17,386 bases of DNA, taken from positions 1-17,386 of the forward strand of contig CAZNWO010000065.1 of NCBI GenBank assembly GCA_964576585.1, given 5' to 3'. Source of the DNA: GCA-2730975 sp964576585 (GTDB lineage Bacteria; Verrucomicrobiota; Verrucomicrobiia; Opitutales; Seribacteraceae). Every line of letters begins with the position of its first letter. Within the stretch, counting starts at the first letter, position 1. The notes beneath the pieces are model-generated. The model searched no databases. It saw only the letters and a program-made list of their open reading frames with translations, and had not been told where the DNA came from. Of the stretch, positions 1 to 6,873 are shown in pieces. The translations under genes and the position numbers were made by a program.

Positions 1-43
1 GCCCTTTTCCTGACCCCGGATATCCGATGAAAGCCGGCCTTCG

Positions 44-340
44 GTGGATCTTCGGATGCTGTCGCAGATCATCGAAAGATGGGGCAGTCTCAGCGACGAG
101 TTGAAGAGGGCGGTTTTGGCGGTGGTGGGGAGTGGGCAGTTAACCTTGATTAATCCCACCATGGACTCTCCCATGTGCTATTGGGGCTTAGGCAGTGGAC
201 GTGACTGGGATATCTCCTGCAAAATTCGCCATTTTCCATCGGTGTCCGCGCCTACTACCAAAGTAAGCGGGCTGGAATACTTCTTGAGGTTGGAGTATCG
301 CGTGGCGGTGATTGTAACCTTCGAGTCTTTTTTAACATAG
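44..340 (+). pseudogene. possible orphan C-terminal tail of a site-specific integrase-type protein
   Basis: An open frame from a GTG at 44 (next ATG at 56) begins with an amphipathic stretch containing SQIIERWGSLSDELKRAVLA. The pattern of a Trp, an L-S/P turn and a hydrophobic helix resembles the C-terminal tail of many planctomycete and verrucomicrobial phage-type integrases. An in-frame TGA at 11-13 cuts it off from anything upstream. From about base 140 the frame runs antisense to the next gene and looks like noise. It may be a decayed gene end or a small stand-alone protein. The family link is from memory of the motif and is weak. Confidence 0.25.
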
Positions 341-639
341 TTCACTTCGGTGTACTTGTTCGTGTCGCCTCGTGCCTTTGACAATGGCATGCCAATCCTA
401 ATCAACACTTTGTATTTCTTCCCGTCGAGCGACATAACCTTCCTCCGTCCATCCGGGTAGATTCGGGTGTTTTGTATCTTTGCTGTATTTGAATACAGCT
501 CCGCTACGGCGGGATCAAACTTCTCCGCAAGCGTGACGTACTGAGAGAAGATCTTCTTCGCTTGCTTCACCTTCTCGCCTGCAATTGCAGTGCCCGCAGT
601 CAGCAGGGACAGGAACAGTACAACATGGATTTTTGTCAT
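178..639 (-). CDS. small secreted protein, NTF2-like fold suspected
   Basis: The product is 153 residues when started at the ATG at 639. A GTG at 654 would add five residues ahead of the signal peptide and is less likely. Residues 1-20 form a clear Sec signal (MTKIHVVLFLSLLTAGTAIA, cut before GEK). The mature part opens with a Lys-rich helix, then FDPAVAELYSNTAKI and alternating strands ending in WRILQEISQSRP. That helix-then-sheet order, and the closing strand in which a Trp precedes an acidic E-I-S segment, resemble secreted NTF2/SnoaL-like proteins. No catalytic residues can be named. It is transcribed away from the beta-helix gene at 813, with about 170 bases between them. I see no good ribosome site. 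The export call is firm; the fold is inference. Confidence 0.75.
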   Translation of the reverse strand: MTKIHVVLFLSLLTAGTAIAGEKVKQAKKIFSQYVTLAEKFDPAVAELYSNTAKIQNTRIYPDGRRKVMSLDGKKYKVLIRIGMPLSKARGDTNKYTEVNYVKKDSKVTITATRYSNLKKYSSPLTLVVGADTDGKWRILQEISQSRPLPKPQ

Positions 640-776
640 GGCGAAAGGGAGCACTTTTCAAGATGCAAAAAGAGCATAATTGAACACCCGTTTGCAACTG
701 AATTACTGATATCTTCCGTCCAACACCCAAGAAAAAGTCCGCTCTCCCCGAAGAACCGCCCGATGACTCCAAGGGC

Positions 777-806
777 TTGACCTATTCGGTTTCGGGTTCC
801 TAGGAT
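777..806 (+). promoter_or_regulatory. sigma70-type promoter abutting the start codon (possible leaderless mRNA)
   Basis: TTGACC (777-782) and TAGGAT (801-806) are separated by 18 bases. They match the consensus -35 at 5 of 6 positions and the -10 at 4 of 6. The ATG of the beta-helix gene is at 813, six bases after the -10 box, where transcription would be expected to begin. The AGGA inside the -10 could instead act as a ribosome site, so the two readings compete. Confidence 0.4.
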
Positions 807-812
807 GCTCCC

Positions 813-2804
813 ATGAAGAGAATTCCCCTCGTTCTCGTTGCCTCGTCGCTTTGGCTATTCGCCCTTTCGTCGTTCGCTGCACCCATTCCTTATTCGGGCA
901 AGGTGGCGATCAACGGCGAAAACTTCGACGGTACGGCCAAGTTCGCCTTCGAGCTGCGAGAGGCCGACGGAACCGTCCACTGGAGGAACGGGACCGACGC
1001 CAACGCATCCATCGAGGTTCACGTCGACCGCGGACACTACGTCGTACTTCTTGGAGGGCAGGGAATGGCGCCGATAACTCCCCGTCTGTTTCTCGACGAG
1101 CCCGAATTGTATTTGAAGGTGCGGTTCTACAGGGCGGATACACAGGAATGGCTCCACCTCCAGCCCGACCAACGAATCACATCCACCCCCCACGCCCTTT
1201 CGGCGGAACATGCTCGAATTGCCGATTCCATCACGGGAAGTCTGCCAAAGTCAGTGGTTGATGCTTCACAAAAGCCCTACTCAGTCAGAACAGGTATCGT
1301 TGATGATCAATCGGCAGGCATACAGGCCGCGCTTGATCAGGCCCAAACAAACGGGGGAGGCCTCGTAGTTCTTCCGGCAGGTACGATTTACGCTAAGAAT
1401 CTCCGACTCCCTTACTCTGTTACTCTTGTTGGCCAAGGAGTGGATGCGACGATACTCAAGTTACCAAATGGCGCCAATGCCTTCATCTTGTCTTCCAGCA
1501 CCTATGCGCAAAATCAGAATTGGGCGAACTTGTTCGGAGGGGTGGAGAATTTGACCTTTCACGGAAATAATGAAAACAACGCAACCGGAAGTCTGCTCGT
1601 CATCAAGGGGTATCGCTTTCTTGCTCGTCGATGCAGGTTCACCCACTCATCCTTGCATGGAATTCTCCTAAGCGGGATTTCTGCCGATGGTACTACCAAC
1701 CAAAATGGATTGGCGGAAAATCGAATCGTAAACTGCTCCTTTGATCGCAATGAAGGTGCCGGGATTCATGCCAAGGACGGAGTCACCCGAAATGTCGTTG
1801 CGGATCAAATGATCTATGAAAACGATTTCAATGGGAACGGAAGCGCTGGTTACTATCAAATCGATCTTGAGCGATCAGCGGGATTTCACATCGTCGGCAA
1901 CCAGATGTACGCAGGAAAACTTGGAGACTTGCGGGCCAAGGCTGCAGGCGCTCTGCTCGTACGCGGAAATAACTTCGACGGAACCTCAAACGAACCCATT
2001 GACGGACGAGTTCGACAAGTCGTGATAGAGGCGGGCGGTTGGGGGACTTGCGTGATTTCGGGAAACCTTTTCCACAACCACGCCACTGAGGGGGGTGATT
2101 GGACGATGCTCGACATCGGCACAACTGTAAGCGACAGCATTACCGTTACAGGCAACGTGTTCAATTCCCTGAATATTGAAGCTACGCCTTGGTTGGTTTC
2201 AGGTTCCGGGAAGGATACCGTCGTCTTTTCAGGAAACGCAGTGCAAAATGGTCGATCAGGCACCGTCATTCCTTCAGGATCAATAACAAGAGACATGTTG
2301 GATTCTCAAGTTCAAGCCGACTTGAATCGCTCTTCCCTTCCCACTTCAGGCGCATTCACGCCAACGGTGGCGTTTCAGACCATGGGGGATTACGCGCCCG
2401 TTTACATCAGGCAACGAGGGGCTTATCACAAACAGGGTCCGATTGTTCATTTTAACCTTCATTTGTTTTTCAATAACAACAACTACACCACCGCTTCGGG
2501 GAAATTCTTCATTTCGGGCCTTCCCCATAAGGTAAAGTTCGAAGAGGGTGACAGCTTTTATCAAAACCCTTGTTCGGTGGGACCATACAGCAACTTGGAC
2601 TGCACCCATAACGGCAACTTTCAGCATCCGACCTTACAAGCATTTGCAGCACCCAATAAGAAGGAAATCTATTTTAGGATTTCAAAAGGTGTAAGCGGTT
2701 CCGGGTTTACCGGTACGCACGCAGGTTTTGATACCAATGCCGTTGAATCTGGCCAAGCAGAGATAGAGATCAACCTCTCCGGGTTCTACTTCACGGACGA
2801 ATAG
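813..2804 (+). CDS. secreted right-handed beta-helix (pectate-lyase-like) protein with phage-tail-like C-terminus
   Basis: The product has 663 residues and a Sec signal at 1-22. Residues 24-135 form a beta-rich domain ending in LHLQPDQRITSTPHALSAEHA, a module that recurs in secreted proteins of this phylum. Residues 155-480 are a Pectate_lyase_3-type beta-helix. They open with AGIQAALDQAQTNGGGLVVL, followed by PAG and a TLVGQG turn, then coils with repeated N-x-F and GN-x-F Asn ladders. A helical link (SGSITRDMLDSQVQADLNRS, about 489-508) leads to residues 512-663. There, GAYHKQGPIVHFNLHLFF and ASGKFFISGLPHKV look like the C-terminal domain of phage tail-spike and tail-fibre proteins. A polysaccharide-binding or -cleaving role outside the cell is inferred; I could not assign catalytic residues. 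The gene stands alone, flanked by related terminator-like repeats. Confidence 0.85.
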   Translation: MKRIPLVLVASSLWLFALSSFAAPIPYSGKVAINGENFDGTAKFAFELREADGTVHWRNGTDANASIEVHVDRGHYVVLLGGQGMAPITPRLFLDEPELYLKVRFYRADTQEWLHLQPDQRITSTPHALSAEHARIADSITGSLPKSVVDASQKPYSVRTGIVDDQSAGIQAALDQAQTNGGGLVVLPAGTIYAKNLRLPYSVTLVGQGVDATILKLPNGANAFILSSSTYAQNQNWANLFGGVENLTFHGNNENNATGSLLVIKGYRFLARRCRFTHSSLHGILLSGISADGTTNQNGLAENRIVNCSFDRNEGAGIHAKDGVTRNVVADQMIYENDFNGNGSAGYYQIDLERSAGFHIVGNQMYAGKLGDLRAKAAGALLVRGNNFDGTSNEPIDGRVRQVVIEAGGWGTCVISGNLFHNHATEGGDWTMLDIGTTVSDSITVTGNVFNSLNIEATPWLVSGSGKDTVVFSGNAVQNGRSGTVIPSGSITRDMLDSQVQADLNRSSLPTSGAFTPTVAFQTMGDYAPVYIRQRGAYHKQGPIVHFNLHLFFNNNNYTTASGKFFISGLPHKVKFEEGDSFYQNPCSVGPYSNLDCTHNGNFQHPTLQAFAAPNKKEIYFRISKGVSGSGFTGTHAGFDTNAVESGQAEIEINLSGFYFTDE

Positions 2805-2825
2805 TTTTCCTGCCACCCAACACCT

Positions 2826-2860
2826 AAAAAAAAGCCCACTCGCAAAGGAGCGGACTTTTT
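2826..2860 (-). terminator. intrinsic terminator of the lipase maturation factor gene
   Basis: Read on the minus strand, this is a 13-base-pair stem (2860-2848 with 2841-2829) and a six-base loop, ending in a run of eight T (2833-2826). Two positions pair as G-U on the minus strand but would be C-A mismatches on the plus strand. The hairpin is therefore better formed for transcripts leaving the gene that stops at 2925 than for the plus-strand gene that stops at 2804. Confidence 0.7.
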
Positions 2861-2924
2861 CTTTTTTTCTCCCAGTCACCATTACCCACGCCTAGGCAAT
2901 TCTTAGGGTTTGCGAAGTTTTTTT

Positions 2925-4733
2925 CTAGTTCGAGTTCTTGATTAGGTAGGTGGCACCGGGAATTTCCTTCGCTTGCCACCAAGCTTTTTCATCGTTCGTT
3001 TTGCGAGAAGCAAATTCGTAGTGTTTGATGGAGATGCGCAGGTAGGCGGGGGGGCCATTGAAGTCCGGGACTTCTTCAAGTTGATCCAATATTTCCTGCC
3101 TTTCCTGAAAGAGGCCGTGCAGAAATCTTCCGAACCATTTGGAGCGGGCGTGGAAGGCATTCATTAGGGCATTGAAGTTTGCGATGGCTTGTTTCTGGAC
3201 GTTCGGGTTGGCGTTTGCGAGGGCTCTGAACTCCTGCTCGCCCAAGGCAAGCCTGAGGTCAAAGCACTCCTTGGTGGATCCGCCGTTGGCCATGATATCT
3301 AGGAAGCGGCCGTAGAGAAAGCGTGAGAACGGATGGTTTGCGTGTCGTTCGGCATTCAAGCCCTCGAACCACATCTGCCAGTCTATCCTAGGCATGTGAG
3401 GACCGGCCCAGTTTGGTTTTTCCTGCAAGTCGGTCGGCTTCCAGCGGAATTGATAGGTTTGCCAGCTTTGCCCGTCCTCGCTTCCTTCGATTACGATTTC
3501 GGGACGCGTTCGAGTCATGACTCGAAAGAGTCCGTAGGAGTTGAAGGTGCGGGTTGGCCGGACGACGTCCCTGATTTCTTCCGTGAAAGAGGTGTCTTCT
3601 TTTGCCCCTGCGTGAGGATCTCGGTTGCCCTTGAGGTCGGAAGACAAGTGGGCCCAAGTGGTCACTAGGAATATGAACGAGAGCGCTGCGAGGGAGAGGT
3701 TTCGGCAGATTTTTTTCCAAGTGATTTCCCTCTTCTCCATGGGCTTGAGCATTTCCCGGAAGCGGGAAGGGAGCATCCTGTCGTCCATGAGAGGTATGCA
3801 GAGCGCGAGGGTCAGTAGGTTGAAGAACCCGTAATTCCCGCTCAGCATGATCGTCAGCTGTAGGGCGACTTGACCAATGAGCGCGATTCTCCTGAAGTTT
3901 CCCGGAAGGAAAAAGAAGAAGGGCAGCAGGATCTCGACTGCATACATGAAGTAGAGGGAGAAAAGATCGAACCAATCGGGAAGGGAATCGATCCATGGGC
4001 TGAGGCCATGCGGAATCGGCTGAGTCCAGTAATGGTAATTCAAGGCGGTTCCGTCTATCCAGGTGTTTGAGCCGTCGATGTCGAAGTAAGTGAATTTTAC
4101 GATGCCCGACTCCAGCATAAGCTTGGCCAACAGCGCCAGGACGAGCAAGCGGGCCCAGTTTGAGTAACCGATTTGCGCAGCAGGTGAGTGAAACCATTTT
4201 GCAGGCAGGAAGGGTAGGGCTAGCAACAGGCTTTCCACCAAAAGGATGTCCCACTGGAAGCTTAGAAAAGGCTCCCCGACGACCATCACGGACAGGTAGC
4301 ACAAGTAGCAGACGATGCCCGCGACCAAGGGAACAAAACCAATTGTCAGCAGTAGGGAGGCTAAGGTTCCTGCGGCAAAAAGAAGGTGCAAGTCAACTGC
4401 CGGGGCTAGCCATAGAAGGGTTGGGCGAAGGTTCCACTTGTCGACCTTTCCCTCGCTCTCCTCGGCGTATTTCTCGATTCGCTCCAAGTCCTCTGGCCAA
4501 GGAACGATGCCGTTTTCTCCCACCAAGGCATCGGCTTGGTACCAGTAGGAGGCAAAGGCAATCAGACTGACCAAGCCCAAGCTTCTTCCAAAGAACCAGT
4601 GGGCGAAATGAAAACTGCTTGGTTGCCCTTTTTTAATTCCAATCAGTTTGCTTAACCAGTGGATTGAGAGCACTCGATCTACAAAGGCGAAGATCGGTCT
4701 CGGCAATTTAAGCTTCTTTTTCCGATCGGGCAT
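2925..4733 (-). CDS. lipase maturation factor family protein (LMF1/LMF2-like membrane protein)
   Basis: The product has 602 residues, near the length of vertebrate LMF1. An N-terminal cytoplasmic Lys-rich stretch is followed by about eight hydrophobic segments between residues 45 and 360, then a large soluble C-terminal domain. Family blocks are easy to see: LSFQWDILLVES (157-168), KLMLESGIVKFTY (204-216), LNYHYWTQPIPH (231-242), SGNYGFFNLLT (298-308), then SYGLFRVMTRTRPEIVIEGS and DWQMWF in the C-domain. In animals LMF1 is an ER membrane factor needed for folding of lipoprotein lipase family enzymes. The bacterial role is not established. It lies 142 bases downstream of a secreted SGNH esterase on the same strand, with no terminator-like hairpin between, so an esterase client is a reasonable guess. 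A strong terminator follows. Confidence 0.92.
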   Translation of the reverse strand: MPDRKKKLKLPRPIFAFVDRVLSIHWLSKLIGIKKGQPSSFHFAHWFFGRSLGLVSLIAFASYWYQADALVGENGIVPWPEDLERIEKYAEESEGKVDKWNLRPTLLWLAPAVDLHLLFAAGTLASLLLTIGFVPLVAGIVCYLCYLSVMVVGEPFLSFQWDILLVESLLLALPFLPAKWFHSPAAQIGYSNWARLLVLALLAKLMLESGIVKFTYFDIDGSNTWIDGTALNYHYWTQPIPHGLSPWIDSLPDWFDLFSLYFMYAVEILLPFFFFLPGNFRRIALIGQVALQLTIMLSGNYGFFNLLTLALCIPLMDDRMLPSRFREMLKPMEKREITWKKICRNLSLAALSFIFLVTTWAHLSSDLKGNRDPHAGAKEDTSFTEEIRDVVRPTRTFNSYGLFRVMTRTRPEIVIEGSEDGQSWQTYQFRWKPTDLQEKPNWAGPHMPRIDWQMWFEGLNAERHANHPFSRFLYGRFLDIMANGGSTKECFDLRLALGEQEFRALANANPNVQKQAIANFNALMNAFHARSKWFGRFLHGLFQERQEILDQLEEVPDFNGPPAYLRISIKHYEFASRKTNDEKAWWQAKEIPGATYLIKNSN

Positions 4734-4875
4734 TTTCTTGGCTCATGCTGATTACTCGAATCTTACGGAATTTTTCGTTCGGTAGCTATATTCCTCATCG
4801 ATCTTAGGGCGAGCCATTGCTCACTAACCTCGAAATACGTCTCCTCCTCAGCAGTAAAATGAAAATGACTCTTGT

Positions 4876-5544
4876 CTACTTCTTTACCATCAGGATAGGA
4901 GACAATAGTTTGGTCCAAAGCTTGTAACCCGCGGCGTTCATGTGGAGCTTGTCCTTTTTCCAGATTTCGGGAAACGGTTGTCCTCCATCGCCCAGCATTA
5001 CCTGCGATACGTCTATGAAGTTCAGCCTGCGGTCCTTTGCGCAATGGTCTTTGATGAGCTTGTTGCATGCTTGGTAAATCTGCCATTTCTCGAATCGTTT
5101 TGGGGAAGGCTTGCAGGCAAGGTAATGAATCTTGGTCTTCGGAAGAATGCCGTGTATTCGTTCGACGAGCTTGCGGAAGTCCCCGTAGACGCGCTCGGGA
5201 GACTTGCCTGACCAAAGATCGTTTTCCCCGCAGTAGATGACGATGGTTTCGGGCTTGTGGCGGGCGACGACAACGTCGAAATAGTGAAGCAGGTCCGAAA
5301 GGTGCGAGCCGCCGAAGCCACGGTTGAGGACATTGAGCTCGGGAAAGTCTTCCTTCAGGCTTGCCCACATGCGAATGCTCGAGCTGCCCGTGAAGAGCGT
5401 TAGGTTTGAGATCCTTTTGCCCGTGGTATCCTCCTTGCGGAAATCGTCGATGGCCTTTGTGAATCTTACGGGATCAGGATTGTTTTGACCCGAGAGAGAG
5501 TTGAGGAAAAGAATAAGTAAAGTGATTTTCGCGGATGTCTTCAT
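4876..5544 (-). CDS. secreted SGNH/GDSL-type esterase
   Basis: I place the start at the ATG at 5544, giving 222 residues. A frame start at 5619 would put 25 polar residues ahead of the signal peptide MKTSAKITLLILFLNSLSG. The SGNH blocks are in order: LFTGSSSIRMW (about 50-60, Ser55 as nucleophile, with GSSS replacing the usual GDS), NRGFGGS (74-80), GEND (106-109) and DKLH (198-201). Together they supply the Ser, Gly, Asn and Asp-His set of a working hydrolase. The GSSS variant is common in short exported esterases of this group. The substrate is probably an acyl or acetyl ester, perhaps on a carbohydrate, but the sequence does not say which. It is divergent from the EGDR-repeat gene at 5650 and probably cotranscribed with the lipase maturation factor downstream. 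Confidence 0.88.
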   Translation of the reverse strand: MKTSAKITLLILFLNSLSGQNNPDPVRFTKAIDDFRKEDTTGKRISNLTLFTGSSSIRMWASLKEDFPELNVLNRGFGGSHLSDLLHYFDVVVARHKPETIVIYCGENDLWSGKSPERVYGDFRKLVERIHGILPKTKIHYLACKPSPKRFEKWQIYQACNKLIKDHCAKDRRLNFIDVSQVMLGDGGQPFPEIWKKDKLHMNAAGYKLWTKLLSPILMVKK

Positions 5545-5649
5545 TTTGATTTGCTCATACAAGTCTTGCCTTGATGCGGCAAAATGCCAACATTTGTCAT
5601 TAAGCCAAAAGCTTTTCACGTTTATTGATTAATTCCAGCAGCAAATCCC

Positions 5650-6243
5650 ATGAAAAAAAAGTTGTTCTCGTTGTTCCTAGGTTCCCTCTTCTTGTCTTCA
5701 CTTCCTGCAGAAGAGGATCCCGAGCAAAGAAGGGCGCGTGAAGGTCGTGAGAGCGACGTTCGTCGAGAATCACCGAGGGAAGGTGATCGGGGTCGCCCTC
5801 GTCAGACGGAAGGTCGTGTGATCCGTAGAGATGGAGAAGGTGATCGGCGAACGGAACGTGCGCTTCCTCCAAAGCCAAGGCTTAGAGGTGAGGGAGATCG
5901 TCCGCCGCCTCCTCCGAACGTACGACGGGAAGGCGATCGTCCGATTGCCAGACCCTTGCCCAGGGATGGAGAAAGACCCAGACCTCCCGTGCCTTTCATT
6001 CGTGGAGACCGGGAAGGCGAAAGGGACAGACCTGTTGCCAGACCCCCTTTCCAGCGCGATGGTGCACCACGTCTGCGAGAAGGAGACAGGCCCAATCCCG
6101 TAGTCCAGCGGGATGCTGATAGGCGAGAGGTATTGATCCAAGTCCTTCGTGATGAACTTCGTCGATCGCAGGAGTTGAATGCTGAGCTCCGATCACGCAT
6201 GCAGTTGTTGGAGCAACGCCTGAACAAGCTGGAAAAACGCTGA
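5650..6243 (+). CDS. secreted Arg/Pro-rich EGDR-repeat protein with C-terminal coiled coil
   Basis: The product has 197 residues. MKKKLFSLFLGSLFLSSLPA is a clean Sec signal. The mature chain is about one quarter arginine (45 Arg by my count) and rich in Pro, Asp, Glu and Gly. The tetrapeptide EGDR occurs five times (44-47, 63-66, 81-84, 94-97, 144-147), often as REGDRP, with relatives such as DGERP and GERDRP. Residues 22-155 are probably disordered. Residues 158-197 (EVLIQVLRDELRRSQELNAE onward, then LRSRMQLLEQRLNKLEKR) show a heptad pattern typical of a coiled coil. I recognise no family. Alternating acidic and basic groups suggest a self-associating or polyanion-binding envelope protein, which is inference only. 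The MORN lipoprotein follows after 64 bases. Repeat-driven composition keeps several shadow frames open here; they are not genes. Confidence 0.75.
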   Translation: MKKKLFSLFLGSLFLSSLPAEEDPEQRRAREGRESDVRRESPREGDRGRPRQTEGRVIRRDGEGDRRTERALPPKPRLRGEGDRPPPPPNVRREGDRPIARPLPRDGERPRPPVPFIRGDREGERDRPVARPPFQRDGAPRLREGDRPNPVVQRDADRREVLIQVLRDELRRSQELNAELRSRMQLLEQRLNKLEKR

Positions 6244-6307
6244 TTTTTTGCTTCCTCTTAGGTCCCCGGATTCTTCTTGGTGAGATGTCCTCCTAGGGGC
6301 GTTCCTA

Positions 6308-6841
6308 GTGAAGCTCTGCTTCCATCGCAATTTCATGAATGATTTTCTCTGTCTTTGTGCTTCCTTGTTTTTTGTCTTGTCGACTGGATGCCAGGAAGAA
6401 CCTCAAGACTTGGGTAACGATTATGGAAGCGATTTTGAAAGAAACGAAAGAATCGAAAACTTAAGTAAGGAACTGGAGATTCTCAAGTGGGAGAACAGTC
6501 GGCTGACTCTCAAGGTCAAAGCCGTGGACGGGGCGGACCTTGTTCGTCACAAGGTTACGGGTCTGTGGCATCACGATGTCAGTCGGGAGCCTTTCACCGG
6601 CAGAGCTTTCGAGACTCATCCCGACGGTAGTCCCAAGGGCGAAGCCAGTTTCTTGAAAGGACGACAGGATGGAATGTCGCGCCTTTGGCATGAAGGAGGT
6701 AAACGCAAGCAGGAGTCCCAGTGGTTCGATGGTCGTCCGCACGGTCTATTTCGCCAATGGGATGAGTCGGGCAGGTTGATCGAGGAAAAACGCTTCAAGA
6801 ATGGCGAGCTGGTAGAGGTAATCGTTCAAAGGAGTCCCTGA
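6308..6841 (+). CDS. lipoprotein with coiled coil and MORN_2 (YwqK-type) repeats
   Basis: The product has 177 residues from a GTG at 6308. GTG is preferred over the ATG at 6335 because it gives the signal peptide its positive residues (KLCFHR) and has AGGGG eight bases upstream. The lipobox LSTGC puts the lipidated Cys at 28. Residues 42-70 (ERIENLSKELEILKWENSRL) are a short coiled coil. Residues 85-168 carry three MORN_2-like repeats of the pattern G-x-x-x-x-W...G...E...F..G...G, for example LWHEGGKRKQESQWFDGRPHG. Such repeats occur in proteins named YwqK-family antitoxins, but there is no toxin partner here and a lipoprotein is unlikely to be an antitoxin. The protein follows the EGDR gene on the same strand and both contain coiled coils. 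An envelope scaffold role is possible. Confidence 0.82.
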   Translation: MKLCFHRNFMNDFLCLCASLFFVLSTGCQEEPQDLGNDYGSDFERNERIENLSKELEILKWENSRLTLKVKAVDGADLVRHKVTGLWHHDVSREPFTGRAFETHPDGSPKGEASFLKGRQDGMSRLWHEGGKRKQESQWFDGRPHGLFRQWDESGRLIEEKRFKNGELVEVIVQRSP

Positions 6842-6848
6842 ACTTGCT

Positions 6849-6866
6849 TCCGAGGCATGCCTCGGA
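6849..6866. terminator. palindromic hairpin between convergent genes
   Basis: TCCGAGGCATGCCTCGGA is a perfect 18-base palindrome. In RNA it gives a seven-pair stem with a CAUG loop on either strand. It fills most of the 32-base space between the stop codons of two convergent genes (6841 and 6874), a usual place for a shared terminator. Neither side has a T run, so it may terminate poorly or act as a 3' end stabiliser. Confidence 0.45.
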
Positions 6867-6873
6867 CTGGGAA

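Noticed and set aside
3388..4302. 304-codon minus-strand frame within the lipase maturation factor
   Set aside because: Shifted frame of a clear family member; its translation has no recognisable domain.
4763..5368. 201-codon minus-strand frame overlapping the SGNH gene, ending in a protein-like tail (HFHFTAEEETYFEVSEQW)
   Set aside because: Most of it is a shifted frame of the esterase with no sensible protein pattern. The tail beyond 4876 reads well and AGGAGGAG lies there, but no start codon gives a convincing product.
5770..6227. Long frames on the minus strand across the EGDR gene (123 and 141 codons)
   Set aside because: They are Ser/Arg-rich shadows of the repeated codons of the plus-strand gene. 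They lack signal peptides and any domain.
6308..6841. Toxin-antitoxin system, suggested by the YwqK-type repeats
   Set aside because: The protein is a lipoprotein by its signal and lipobox, and no toxin gene adjoins it.
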